Translations under genes and position numbers: made by a program
Shown here: positions 1-9,132 of the stretch, in pieces
Position numbering within the stretch: position 1 is the stretch's first letter
Layout: each line of letters starts with the position of its first letter
The notes under the pieces: model-generated
What the model saw: only the letters and a program-made list of their open reading frames with translations
Told to the model about the DNA's origin: nothing
Database searches by the model: none
Source: Ceratorhiza oryzae-sativae
Taxonomy: Eukaryota; Basidiomycota; Agaricomycetes; Cantharellales; Ceratobasidiaceae
DNA: 24,119 nucleotides
Reading direction: 5' to 3'
Assembly (NCBI GenBank): GCA_030998015.1
Contig: JARWMV010000190.1
Location: 1 to 24,119, forward strand

Positions 1-170
1 AAATTCCAGCAAATTCCAGCGTGCCAGTTGCCAGTGCAGGTGCCAGATATCCTCAAGGGTGCCAGAGTCCTAGGCGGAGTCCTGCAGTACTGGCATACCT
101 GCATACCTGCATACCTGAATACTGGCACATTGTCACCTGTACACGACCACCACGGATTGCATATATTAAG
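1..170. repeat. Degenerate TGCCAG/CTGGCA motif tract
   Basis: Low-complexity tract built from variants of GTGCCAG, GAGTCCTG and ACTGGCA. It includes a doubled AAATTCCAGC at the very start and three tandem CATACCTG units around 94-117. The same motif family returns at 1208-1388. Open frames across it are compositional and I do not treat them as genes. Confidence 0.5.
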
Positions 171-1207
171 CACTCATAAAGTGCGCAAAATTCAGCGGAT
201 CAAATTGTACTTTACTTGATTACAAACGGTTAAGAAATGAGCAGTATCGGCGCAGAATTGTCTAAGAAAAATATTCAGGGGGATGCGCAGATGTTCAAGC
301 TCGCTATCCTGAGCTCTAATTGGGGCGATATATACATACTAATCGACTCGTCTCACTGAGAGGAATCGAATGCACATATTTTCATAATAAACGAACGCTT
401 TTATCGAAAGTTATCAGCGATATAAAGGGGGAAACCCCTGAACAGCGCCACAAGCGCTAGTGAAACCAGCCGTGCAAACCTCGCTCCCTTGCGCGGAGTC
501 GATGCGCATTATCATAAGGACTCTATATACCAAAAACCAGCCTGATTGAAGGTGTTTTAGCTGGTGAAACTGGGGGAACAGCGCCCCTGATGCTGAAAAC
601 CCCCTGAAATGCGCCATGGACACCCACCACAGTGCTATTCTGGCTTTCTTAGTATCACAGACAGATTCAGGGATGCTTATTGCCCTATCTCAGGTACCTG
701 AAACATCTGGAACAAGCTTATACATAAATTTCCGACCATGTGCAGTGATTCTGCTGGGTTGACAGTGAGGTTGCCTGCACACACCCCGGTTCATAGTTAT
801 CCAGTCAATGTATTTACTAGATATAATGTCAGTAGGGGTTTTTCAAGCTCAGGAGAAAGGCTAGCTGGTCGGATAAGCTTCAAACAGCTTTCTTTGTGGT
901 GAAATAGCATGTGCGCATTTCCCAGAATATTTCCTGAGCATCAATTTGGAGTGAACTATGCGTTATCGAATTTTTTGCGCGGAGCAAATGACATATCTGT
1001 GATCTCCTGATTTTTGCGCATTTAATAAGCTACTTTGCGAGAGATTGTGGTGAGGTTTATGGCCCTGGAAATGTTGGCCACAAAGACCCGAACAAAAGAA
1101 CTGCGTAAAATTTGCCAGAATGAATTTCATATGAAACGTGCTCTATATCATTGGAATGCTCTCTCTTCTGCGCATCTAATGAGCTATTACATAACTTGAT
1201 GTGGTGA
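171..1207. other. No recognisable gene
   Basis: I see no coding region with a recognisable family here. Open frames are short and unsupported. The only visible bias is frequent TGCGCA or TGCGC words, for example near 178, 283, 503, 607, 909, 976, 1015 and 1168. Their meaning is unknown. Confidence 0.5.
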
Positions 1208-1388
1208 GTTCTGACCATAGCCAGTTGCAGGAGTCCCGGGATTCTGGCATGCTCCTGCACCTGCCAGAATTCTGGCACGGACTCTGGCAACTGGCGAGCC
1301 AGTGCCAGTGCCAGTGCCAGAATGGCCAAAAAGTGCAGGAGTCCTGCTGCAGGTGCCGGAGTCCTGCAAAATTCTGGCACAGCTTCTC
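1208..1388. repeat. Second TGCCAG/CTGGCA motif tract abutting copy A
   Basis: Dense mosaic of CCAGTGCCAG, ATTCTGGCAC and GGAGTCCTGC words, with three or more direct GCCAGT units around 1300-1318. CTGGCA and TGCCAG are reverse complements, so the tract reads similarly on both strands. Its right edge is exactly where homology to the Ty3/Gypsy element begins, so the element was truncated against this tract. Reading frames in it encode only repetitive peptides. Confidence 0.55.
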
Positions 1389-3124
1389 TACCATCTGGCA
1401 TGCCTTCTATTCCACATCTGGGCATTTTGCCAGTACTGGAGGTTCCTATGGTCAGTGTGTATCACAATAGGTTCCTCTGTCCCTTCTAAGTATAACCTCC
1501 AGTGCTCTAAGGACCTAACAATTGCAAGCAACTCCTTGTTGTAGGTGTCATAATTTTTCTCTGGTGGGGTGAAGCTCTTCAATAGGAAGGCAATTGGATG
1601 CAATCAGTTGTCATCACCCTTTTGGCTTAGTACTGCCCCCATGGCCACTCCTGAGGCATCGGTTTCCAGTATGTATGGCCTGTTTGGGTTTGGGTGGATC
1701 AGGACTGGTTCTCTTGCTACTGCTTCTTTGATAGCTTCAAATGCTTCCTGTTGTTTTCTTTCCCACAGGAACTTGACATCTTTTTGGGTGAGATCTGTGA
1801 GGGGTTTGGCTAAGGTACTAAACTTCTCTATCCACCTTCTATAGAACCCCATGAAGCCTAGGAAGGCTTGGACTTCTTTTACTGTGTTAGGTTCTGGCCA
1901 TTCTAGGACTGCCTTTACCTTTTCCTTTTCCATCGATATCCCTCCTGGGGATATGACAATTCCAATGAAGCTTACCTCCTTCACAAAGAACTGACACTTG
2001 TGTGGTTTGAGGAAGAGGTGGTTTTCCCTCATTCTTCTTAACACTTCCCTGACATGTTGCACGTGTTCTTCCCTGTTTCTGGAAAACACTAGTACATCGT
2101 CCATGTAGATTACTACATAATCGTCTATTATATCATGGAACTTTTCCATCATGAACCTGGTAAAGGTTCTTGGTCCTTCTTTTACTCTGAATGGCATGAC
2201 CAAGCATTCAAACTGGCCTTCTCCTGTCCTGAAAGCTGTTTTCCATTCGTCTCCCTCTTTTACCCTGATGTTGTTGAACCCCCATCGAACATCCATTTTT
2301 GAATAGATGGTTGCATCCTTCAGTCTCTCAATCAATTCTATTTGGATTGGAAGTGGAAACCTGTCTGGCTTGGTGATGTCATTCATCTTACGGTAGTCGA
2401 CTACCAACCTAAGCCCTCCATCTGCTTTGTTCACATAGAAACAGGGTGCAGCTACAACTGACTGGCTGGGCCTTATTTTCCCGTTTCTTAGTTCCTCCTC
2501 TAGGTACTCCCTGAGCGCCTTTGTTTCTGCTGGCGACATACTGTACCTCTTTGCAGGCTTTGGCAGCTCCGCTCCCTCGATCAGGTCCATTTTGAAGTCT
2601 AGGTTACCTCGGTGGGGTGGAAGTTCTCGGAAACCTTCTTCCCCAAATAGGTCTTCAAAATCCCTAAATTCTTCTGGGATTTGTAGGCTTTCACTTGCTG
2701 CCCTTGCCTTGATTTCGTCTGGGTATGAGATGGTAAGGTCTTTCCAATCTATGATAGGTTCTGCTTCTTCAAGCCATTCTTTCCCTAGGACTATGTCTGT
2801 GTCACCTAGGGTCATTACATAAAGGGAGCATTTTAGTGTCTTCCCTTCCACTTCGATGTTTAGTTCTGCCCTTTCTTCTATGGCATCCTTGATTTCATTT
2901 CCATCAATGGCCACAATTGATTTCTTGTGTTTGAGGGGAGTGGTTGGAATCCCTTTTTCCCTTGAATAGGCCTTATCGATGAAGTTGGTTGAAGATCCTG
3001 AGTCAATCAGCGTCTTAGCTGGTTCCATGATTCCCTCTACCGTAGTGTATATTATTGATTGATTACTAGACTTCTTGAGGTAACATACATCTGCGGTAGG
3101 GGTTATATTGGGGTCCTCCAACAT
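1389..3124 (-). pseudogene. pol of copy A: protease, reverse transcriptase, partial RNase H
   Basis: Pol of a Ty3/Gypsy element, which processes the polyprotein and copies element RNA into DNA. The main frame starts at ATG 3124 and runs 506 codons. An aspartic protease motif LIDSGSS lies near residues 39-45. The RT domain (about 180-400) shows RLVVDYRKMND near 239 and the catalytic YMDD at 340-343. The RNase H domain opens with ETDASG near 487. An in-frame TGA at 1604-1606 stops it where copy B has CGA, a C-to-T change at a CpG. Reading continues in the same frame to 1389, where the copy is cut off. Position 313 has R where copy B has G in the MPFG motif. Pol starts about 18 nt after the gag stop, in a different frame. 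Confidence 0.9.
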
Positions 3125-3141
3125 GGAAGTGGTAGGACCAA

Positions 3142-4974
3142 TTAGTTTTCCGACTCAGAGCTGCTTTCTTCCTCAACTTGTCTGCTGGCCTTCCCTTGTA
3201 TCTTAGCTTTGTCGTAGGTCCACTGGCCTCGGCACTCCTTCAGGACATGCCCTGATTTACCGCATTTGATACAGAGTCCTTCTTTCCTTCGCCTGTCCTT
3301 TTCACTGTTTGGTATCCTTACCATGTTGTTGGTTTGGGTATTCCCCTGTTTGCCGCTGGTCCCTAAAGGCTTGTTCCCCCTTGTTTGTATTTGCTGGTGC
3401 CCAGGTTGAATTTGATGAGTTGCTGGTCCTTGTATTCATTTTCTGGTTTGCAAACTGCATGTCATCCATTTTGCAGGCAAAGTCAATTAATTGATCTAAG
3501 GTATATGATGGACCTTCAGCCTCATTTGCCAGTACTTCAATCCTTAAGATCTCTTGTCGTACTTCGGGTTTTAACCCTTCCCTGAATTGGTCCTTGAGGG
3601 CTTCCTGGTTCCAGTCTACCTCTTGGATCAGGATCCGGAATTGGGTAGCATAATCCAATGCACTCTTGGTCTGTGTTAATTTCCTTAGTTTCCGGATGGT
3701 CTTTTCCTTTATGACTGGGTCATTAAAAGCATCCAGGAATCCCTTCCTGAAATCCTTCCAGGATGCAAGAATACCTGTGTGTTCACCTGCTAGTAGTTTC
3801 CGGCGGTAAGGTTGTGCCCAGTTTGCTGCTTCCCCATCCTCCATGTTCATTAGCACAGCAGATATCTTTTTTCGGTCATCAAAGGCTGATTCGTCATAGT
3901 CAGCAAAGAAAAGTTCCATGCTGATTATGAAGTTCTCTGCTTCCTTCCCCTTTTTCCCATTAAATTTGCTGGGTCTCCCTAGTCTCGCCTCCTTAGGAGT
4001 GTGGTTTGCAGCAAGGGTAGGTTGGTTTGCTTGGGATGGAGGTTCTGTTTGGGGTCTTATTGTGGACTCAGCCTGGAAGGTTCTTCCCAGAAAGGGTGTT
4101 CGTACTGGGGAGGCTGAGGGGGATCGTGAGGGGCTTCCTATGACCACCCTAGTTCTTCCCCTGGTTTCTTCTGTCCTTTCCCTTGGCCTTCCTGCTTCAG
4201 TTGTTTTCCGGAGCTCATTTCCTAGATCGGTTACCTGTTGTTCTAGTGCGATTAGGATCTCCCCTGTGTTTTCAGTTTTCTTCTCTAAGCTTTCGAGCTT
4301 TCGCTCTTGCATTCCCAGTACCCGGTTTATTTCCATGGAGATGTCCTTTAATTCTTTTCTCAGGTTCCCCATTTCTGCTTTTAGGTCGTCCTGGTTCTTT
4401 GCCACATAGAGGACATTTTTGTTGGATGTTTCCATTGACCTTACCATCCAGTCCACATTTCCTTCTTGTCGGGTTAGTGATATTTGACACTGATTTATAC
4501 CGTGATTGCCTTTTCTAGTTCCCTATGATTATTGTCTCTAAGTTCCTTGAGCCCCGCCCTGATGGCGGTGGCAATGGTGTGAATAGGGTTGGCAGTGGCT
4601 ATGGTTCCGGGACCTGGCTGGGGTTGTGTCCTTGCCTCTTCCGCCAAGGCCGTGCCTTGTTCGTATATGGTTCGGGTCATATCTTCTACCTCATCCCTCT
4701 CTGGATTTGAGATATCTTCTGGGTCTGGATTTATCAGGTGAATTGGCGGTTGAGGGCTGCGGAGTGGTATTCCCCCTATTTCCCCTCCCAGGATGGGGGC
4801 CCGAGTGGGGTTGGGTTGAGCCACTGGTCGTGGGTTTTGTGGCAACCCCCCTGGCATTCCTTGGAGGGTCTCATCTGGGTTACCTTCAGCCTCTGGGGAA
4901 GCAATGGGTTTGGGTGATTGTGGCCTACTATTTGCCACTCTGCTTTGAGATCGAGTTTGTGGTCTCTGTGACAT
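3142..4974 (-). pseudogene. gag of copy A, frameshifted
   Basis: Gag, the structural protein of the retrotransposon particle. ATG 4974 opens a proline- and glutamine-rich N-terminal part that stays open to 4495. Copy A lacks one base near 4498 relative to copy B, and reading continues in another frame (to 3302). That frame has a coiled-coil-like stretch rich in K, E and L (about 4200-4400) and a retrotransposon gag domain containing WKDFRKGFLDAF. A second 2-base difference near 3375-3400 puts the zinc knuckle CIKCGKSGHVLKEC (CX2CX4HX4C) in a separate frame (3324-3142), ending SSSESEN. Copy B is uninterrupted at both sites but broken elsewhere, so the damage arose after the copies separated, or some of it is sequencing error. 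Confidence 0.85.
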
Positions 4975-5081
4975 AGTTTCTTTGTGTTCTCTTATGTATC
5001 ACAGGAGTTAGCTGGTTTTCTCGTGTACTCAGCCCTTAGTATCTGTGCAGTATACTTATGTTCGCCACTAGTTAAGTTAAG

Positions 5082-5093
5082 AGCTTGCTTTAT
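5082..5093 (-). promoter_or_regulatory. Primer-binding site, self-priming type (copy A)
   Basis: Two bases inside the 5' LTR, in element sense, is ATAAAGCAAGCT. It is perfectly complementary over 12 nt to AGCTTGCTTTAT in the LTR (plus strand 5222-5233), just downstream of the TATA box where the mRNA should begin. No tRNA-type TGG-initial site sits at this position. This matches the Tf1 self-priming arrangement known from fission yeast. Function is inferred. Confidence 0.7.
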
Positions 5094-5221
5094 AATGTGT
5101 GACCCTCTGGAGGCTCCCTTGTGGAGCACTTAAGTAGTGGCTGCGTTGACGGTTTGGTGCTATGCAGTATGTATTGAGTGTTCTAGTTACAGTGTTTGCT
5201 ATGGTCTATGGTGGTTGACAG

Positions 5222-5271
5222 ATAAAGCAAGCTGAGGCGTCCAGTCTTGCTTTATCCTCCTTATATATACC
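5222..5271 (-). promoter_or_regulatory. LTR promoter: TATA box and start-site hairpin (copy A)
   Basis: On the minus strand the sequence GTATATATAA (5262-5271) is a TATA box. About 27 nt downstream is AGCTTGCTTTAT, the predicted mRNA 5' end that pairs with the primer-binding site. ATAAAGCAAG (5222-5231) and CTTGCTTTAT (5246-5255) form a 10-bp inverted repeat around a 14-nt loop. The same layout is kept in the other LTRs, for example 16749-16792. Confidence 0.6.
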
Positions 5272-5437
5272 TGTGGCTGCGGTGGCTGCGGACGTATTAT
5301 CTAAGCACACTCCGCAGTAGGTGTAGGTTATGTACAGTACTATGGGTTAGGTAATTGTTTGTCTTAAGTTTGTGCGGCTCCGAATCTTATAGAGCCGCGC
5401 GAGGTCCGAGGGTAGGCGCTGAGGCGTGATCCTGCGT

Positions 5438-5733
5438 AAGCGCCGAGTCACGTGACAACTCGCTCCTCGCTCCAGTAACATGGGAGAGAAATGCTGGAGC
5501 GAGTTCAGGGTAACCACCGTAAGCGCTGAGGTCACGTGATCTGTAAGCGCCAAGATCACGTGACAACTCGCTCCTCGCTCCAAGTAACAGGGAGAGAAAT
5601 GCTGGAGCGAGTTCAGGGTAACCACCGGCGCTGATCACGTGATTGCTGTAAGCGCCGAGATCACGTGACAACTCGCTCCTCGCTCCAAGTAACAATGGGA
5701 GAGAAATGCTGGAGCGAGTTCAGGGTAACCACC
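5438..5733 (-). repeat. U3 tandem repeats, three units
   Basis: Three units beginning AAGCGCC at 5438, 5545 and 5650 repeat with a period of about 106 bp. Each contains a TCACGTGA palindrome, then an inverted repeat AACTCGCTCC/GGAGCGAGTT, and ends TAACCACC. They lie upstream of the TATA box in element sense, so an enhancer-like role is plausible. The CACGTG core is the classical bHLH (E-box) site. Copy number differs between LTRs. Confidence 0.75.
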
Positions 5734-5855
5734 GTAAGCGCCGGCTAAGCGCCGAGGTCACGTGACCTTGTTTATGGCTTGTTCGCTTAGGAAAAATGCC
5801 ATAAATCTGTAGAAATATTTGGTTGTTTTTTATGTCCGTTTGACGGGTCATAACA

Positions 5856-6729
5856 TCATGGTTTGTAATGCATCCAATGAATGGCTACACTTACCATCCT
5901 TGGGGCCATGTGTTCCTCTCCAACCTCTTTGCTCAATGCCTATGCCCACCTCCTACCTATGCACCTGCTCCTGAACCAGGCATGCACCAAGGCTGCTATC
6001 TGCCTCTCAAGCCATCCCAAGTCTCACCCACTATACCTTGCTGTCCATCAGAGTGCCAAGGGGAGGATATTGCATTGCACACCAATGCACCACATCCTGC
6101 CCCTCATCAGAACCAGCCCAGTATGCATTGCCAAAGCCACAAGTCATAATCCCAGGGTTGCCCCACCAGTCAGGTCCTTCAATGACAGAAAAGCAGCAAT
6201 TCACCAAGCCAGACACAATAGCATATCCCTACAGTTCTGGGTGGATGGATTGCACAGCAAGGAAGGGGCAGGCGCTGCAGTGATAGTGGTAGAGAACAGT
6301 AGGTGCACCCTAGTAGTTGGGTCAGCCTTGGCCAGCAGGACAAGGTGTCCATCATAGACTCTAAGATAGCGGCTATACAATCAGTGATACACATTGCCTG
6401 AGCTTGTCTAATACTGGAGGATGTTGCAATCTTTTCAGACAGCCAGGGAGCAATATGTCTAATTGGCCCTCAGTCTGGATCACCCACCCTCCCATCTGCA
6501 GCACTAGCCTTCAGGGAACTACAAGTGCTCTGAAGACGTAATGGCAGCTCTACTACCATGGTCAACTGGGCCCCAGGACACTCCAGGCTACAATATGGTG
6601 AACAGGCAGATGCAGAGGCCTGACAGGCTGCTAAAGGGAAAGACTACGGAGCCCTTGTCCCCACAACTTTCAGAAAAACCCTCCCCATTCCTATTGATCC
6701 ATCACACTATCAAGGTGTTGTATTGCAAG
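5856..6729 (+). pseudogene. Decayed LINE pol fragment: RT tail and RNase H
   Basis: Remnant of a non-LTR retrotransposon polyprotein on the plus strand. The stretch opened at 5881 shows the region after RT (LLNAYAHLLPMHLLLNQA, then SSHPKSHPLYLAV), typical of fungal LINEs. RNase H follows: WVDGLHSKEGAGAAV near 6238 corresponds to the usual YTDGS...GAA start, a DSQ motif lies near 6438, and NWAPGHS lies at 6564-6584. Several frame changes and stops are present and CpGs are almost absent, so it is dead and old. It is cut on the left by the copy A LTR and on the right by the copy B 3' LTR. Confidence 0.7.
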
Positions 6730-7406
6730 TGTCATGACCCTCTGGAGGCTCCCTTGTGGAGCACTTAAGTAGTGGCTGCATTGATGGTTTGGTGCTATGC
6801 AGTATGTATTGAGCGTTCTAGTTACAGTGTTTGCTACAGTCTATGGTGGTTGACAAGATAAAGCAAGCTGAGGCATTCAGTCTTGCTTTACTCCCCTTAT
6901 ATACATGTGACTGCAGTTGCTGCGGTGGCCCCCCTTTCCTAAGCGCTGTCTACAGCAGTTATAGGTTCTATATAGTACTAGGTCTTAGGTAATTGTTTAT
7001 CCTAAGTTTGTGCGGCTCCGAATCTTATAGAGCCACGTGAGGTCCGAGGGTCATGTGACTTTTGGACTTAAGCAACTGGCGCTTAATCGCTGGATAAGCG
7101 CCAAGCTCACGTGACAACTTGCTCCTCGCTCCAAGTAACATGGGAGAGAAACGCTGGAGCAAGTTCAGGGTAACCACCGGCACTAAATCGTTGGGTAAGC
7201 GCTGAGGTCACATGACAACTTGCTCCTCGCTCCAAGTAACATGGGAGAGAAATGCTGGAGCGAGTTCAGGGTAACCACTGGCGCTTAATTGTTGGGTAAG
7301 CACCAAGATCATGTGATCTTGTTTATGGTTTGTTCCGCTTCGGGAAAAATGCCATAAATCTGTACAATTTGGTTGTTAGGTTATGTCTGCTAGGCAGGTC
7401 ATAACA
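6730..7406 (-). repeat. 3' LTR of copy B (subfamily 2)
   Basis: A 677-bp LTR starting TGTCATGACC and ending GGTCATAACA in plus orientation. It keeps the TATA region and the ATAAAGCAAGCT start-site element at 6858-6869. Two U3 units begin at 7096 and 7197. The purine-rich tract immediately at its right edge identifies it as the 3' LTR of an element lying to its right. It is inserted in, or joined to, the LINE fragment. Confidence 0.85.
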
Positions 7407-7420
7407 TTATCCCCCCCTTT
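7407..7420 (-). promoter_or_regulatory. Polypurine tract of copy B
   Basis: On the minus strand AAAGGGGGGGATAA directly precedes the LTR start TGTTATGACC. This is the expected place and composition for the plus-strand DNA primer of an LTR retrotransposon. It fixes the polarity and the 3' end of copy B. Confidence 0.8.
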
Positions 7421-7499
7421 GGACATGTCTTGGGGGATCTTGAGGCATGTTTCTTTTCTGGGTTCTAAAAGTTTCTAAAAGGTATCTCATATATCAAGG

Positions 7500-7607
7500 A
7501 GGTTAAAGGCGCTGGACTCGAACCAACAACCTTCCGTTCAATGTGTAATTGCTCAGCTAGGAGATGATGAGTCAGGCTAGACCCCTTAACCTCTACACTA
7601 CATGAGA
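7500..7607 (-). other. tRNA-like remnant (pol III box B and T-arm)
   Basis: On the minus strand GGTTCGAGTCC (7514-7524) is a perfect box B. It lies in a T-arm that can form 5 bp (GTTGG/CCAGC). Box A-like candidates are TAGTGTAGAGGTTA (7587-7600) and TAGCTGAGC (about 7551-7559). TTAAGGG and CCTTTAA could pair as an acceptor stem. A stretch of about 21 nt flanked by duplicated CTAGC interrupts the 5' half, and no anticodon stem forms. It is a tRNA pseudogene or a tRNA-derived short element; I do not assign an isotype. Confidence 0.4.
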
Positions 7608-7688
7608 TTACTATCTCCTTGCTTATTTCCTTGTTTAAGCTTACTTCTCGACACATGGTCTGTGAATAAAACAGCTTATACAAAGATA

Positions 7689-7701
7689 TTTATTTTTTAT
7701 T
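7689..7701 (-). terminator. Poly(A) signals after the Rep pseudogene
   Basis: Two overlapping-style AATAAA signals on the minus strand (7689-7694 and 7696-7701) lie just after the TAA/TGA end of the Rep frame at 7707, in an A-rich run. This fits a 3' end of a eukaryotic transcription unit. Confidence 0.5.
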
Positions 7702-7706
7702 TTTTT

Positions 7707-9018
7707 TTAAGGAAAAACAAAAAATGGCTTCCCTCCTGAGTATACCCAGTCTACGTTTTTGGATACCCATAAGTCCCCTTCTTCCCCCTCTATGTCTGTC
7801 CAACACTTCATTATGGCCGACCAGCTATTCCCCAGGATCACCGTTGGCCGTACCTTCATTGACTTCACATGAGCATATCTGCCTGTGAAGTCTGCCTCGT
7901 ACTGGCTCAGGGCTTTGAGCGAGTACTTCCCGTTTGACTGGACCATGTCATCCAGGATCCAGATGTTGGCATCCTCCGACAGATTCCCCACGTTCCAGAC
8001 ATTGCACATCCAGCTATGGGAGCCCTTGGATCGCGCATACGCCGTCTTCCCAGTTCCTGTTTGCCTTCAATCACCAGGATGCAATGGCGCACCCCTCCCT
8101 CTCTTCTCAGCCTCTTCCACAAACCATTGGTCTGCCCTGTTGATGTGCGCCCAGTCTTCTGGGACTTCCAACTCCACCGGGATTGCAGGCATGCATCCCC
8201 AGTCCTCCTTATATGTGTACTCAGCATATGCTTGTACCGAGTTCCACGTCGTCACCATCTGGAGGGGGCGCAGGCGCTTGAATGCCTGGTAGTATTCTTT
8301 TTTTGTCGCCAAGGCAACAATCTCGCCCCATCCTCCAGGTCCACCTCTGCCCTCGACCTTTTCCTGCCCTTCCCCTTCACCAGGATTTCCTCCAACCTTT
8401 CCAAGGTCAGGTCCCCCGCCATCAGCTCCTCTACCTCCTCGCCGTTAGCTCCGACATCCTTCCAGAGGTAGTTGAAAGCCTCCCTTGCAGGGTTGCCTCC
8501 TGGTCTGTCCTTGAGGTCCTTTGGCAGGATGTTGGGGTGTTGCCCTTCGAAGTCCCAGAACCGGGTGTTCTGGGTGTTCCAGCCCCCTTCGCTCCTGACT
8601 GATGGAGAGGGCGTGGACATGGAGGGGCTGGGCCGGGTCGTAGTTCGGTTCCTGGGGTTGTGGCGTTCCACCACCGCCAAAGTCGCCCAATGATTTGGCC
8701 TTGGCGCAGAACGCCTCGTATGGGCGACGAGCCCACTTGAGGGCTGATCGCGTAGCTTCGACCAGGTTAGCAGCACCGCCCTGGTCTGGACGTGGAACCG
8801 AGGGGCCGGCACGGTTTTGGTCAGCTCTTCGGACCCTTGATCCATCGTAGGCCGCATAGAAGTGGGCAAGGGGGCTCGGCTTGATACCAAGGGCGCTGGC
8901 AATGGCGACGGACCTCTGCCCTTCGCTTGATCCGCTTGGCTGGGGTGTTGCGTTCGATCCATTTCCGCTTAGCATCGTTTACAGTTTTAGAGGTATTTGG
9001 GGACTGGGAAGAGAGCAT
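7707..9018 (-). pseudogene. CRESS-DNA virus-like Rep (HUH nuclease and SF3 helicase), broken
   Basis: Replication initiator of the type used by genomoviruses and geminiviruses, which nick and rejoin circular ssDNA at the origin and unwind it. Motifs occur in family order on the minus strand. Motif I is AVLLTWSK (8756-8800). The HUH motif is PLHVHALSI (8601-8627). The GRS-like stretch is RFWDFEGQHPNI (about 8532-8569). A YxxK-type motif III is YLWKD (8456-8470). Walker A is TGKTAYARS (8028-8054), Walker B WILDDM (7944-7961) and motif C PTVILGN (7827-7847). The nuclease half switches frames several times between 8800 and 8590, with further switches near 8310 and 8060; the ATPase half from 8054 is one open frame. 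ATG 9018 is 35 bp below a TATA box and is followed by a basic KRIKRR stretch. Some breaks could be introns, but their number points to an endogenised, decayed copy. Viral versus plasmid or transposon Rep cannot be settled here. Confidence 0.8.
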
Positions 9019-9051
9019 GAGAGTGCGGTTATCTCAGGCCTTGTGCTTGTC

Positions 9052-9057
9052 TATATA
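9052..9057 (-). promoter_or_regulatory. TATA box of the Rep pseudogene
   Basis: GCTTATATAG on the minus strand is placed 35-40 bp before ATG 9018, a normal core promoter distance with a short leader. The motif is palindromic enough to be read on either strand. Confidence 0.5.
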
Positions 9058-9132
9058 AGCTGCAAGGTCTGTTTTGATCGTCACATGACTCCGTCTTGCA
9101 TTTGTTGTGATCACATGACCTTATTTCGGTGA

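Larger units (their letters stand above)
1389..5855 (-). mobile_element. Ty3/Gypsy chromovirus-like element, copy A, 3'-truncated
   Basis: Minus-strand LTR retrotransposon whose interior (1389-5095) is nearly collinear and nearly identical with 12918-16621 of copy B. The order in element sense is 5' LTR (5096-5855), primer-binding site, gag (4974-3142), and pol (3124 onward) with protease, RT and the start of RNase H. The copy ends inside RNase H at 1389, so integrase, chromodomain, polypurine tract and 3' LTR are missing. Frameshifts and a stop make it non-autonomous. Its LTR belongs to a different subfamily from copy B's although the interiors match. Five bases after the LTR read TCATG. No partner target duplication can be checked because the other end is lost. 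Confidence 0.9.
5096..5855 (-). repeat. 5' LTR of copy A (subfamily 1)
   Basis: A 760-bp LTR. In plus orientation it starts TGTGTGACCC (one T shorter than TGTTGTGACC in the other LTRs) and ends GGTCATAACA, giving near-perfect short terminal inverted repeats. In element sense it contains U3 with three tandem units of about 106 bp, a TATA box, and a leader hairpin. In the middle part (about 5280-5340) it resembles the solo LTR at 18131-18688 more than the copy B LTRs. Confidence 0.9.

Noticed and set aside
1057..1425. 122-codon minus-strand frame and overlapping frames
   Set aside because: Created by the TGCCAG/CTGGCA low-complexity tract; the peptide is repetitive in all frames.
3918..4409. 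163-codon plus-strand frame
   Set aside because: Antisense shadow of the gag coiled-coil region; the minus strand has the recognisable protein.
4626..4976. Long plus-strand open frame antisense to gag (also 16154-16504)
   Set aside because: Present in both copies only because gag is nearly identical; it mirrors a proline-rich gag segment and shows no domain.
5347..5695. Two minus-strand frames across the copy A LTR
   Set aside because: Repetitive peptides from U3 tandem repeats; no coding signal.
5438..5733. Regular repeats resembling a CRISPR array
   Set aside because: Units of about 106 bp are nearly identical throughout with no unique spacers, lie in an LTR U3, and the genome is eukaryotic.
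7401..7409. TAATGTTAT on the minus strand, resembling a genomovirus nonanucleotide
   Set aside because: It is formed by the polypurine tract and the conserved LTR end, recurs in part at other LTR ends, and has no stem-loop. It is not evidence for a Rep origin.
8282..8602. Plus-strand frames opposite Rep
   Set aside because: Rep motifs lie on the minus strand; these are GC-rich shadows.
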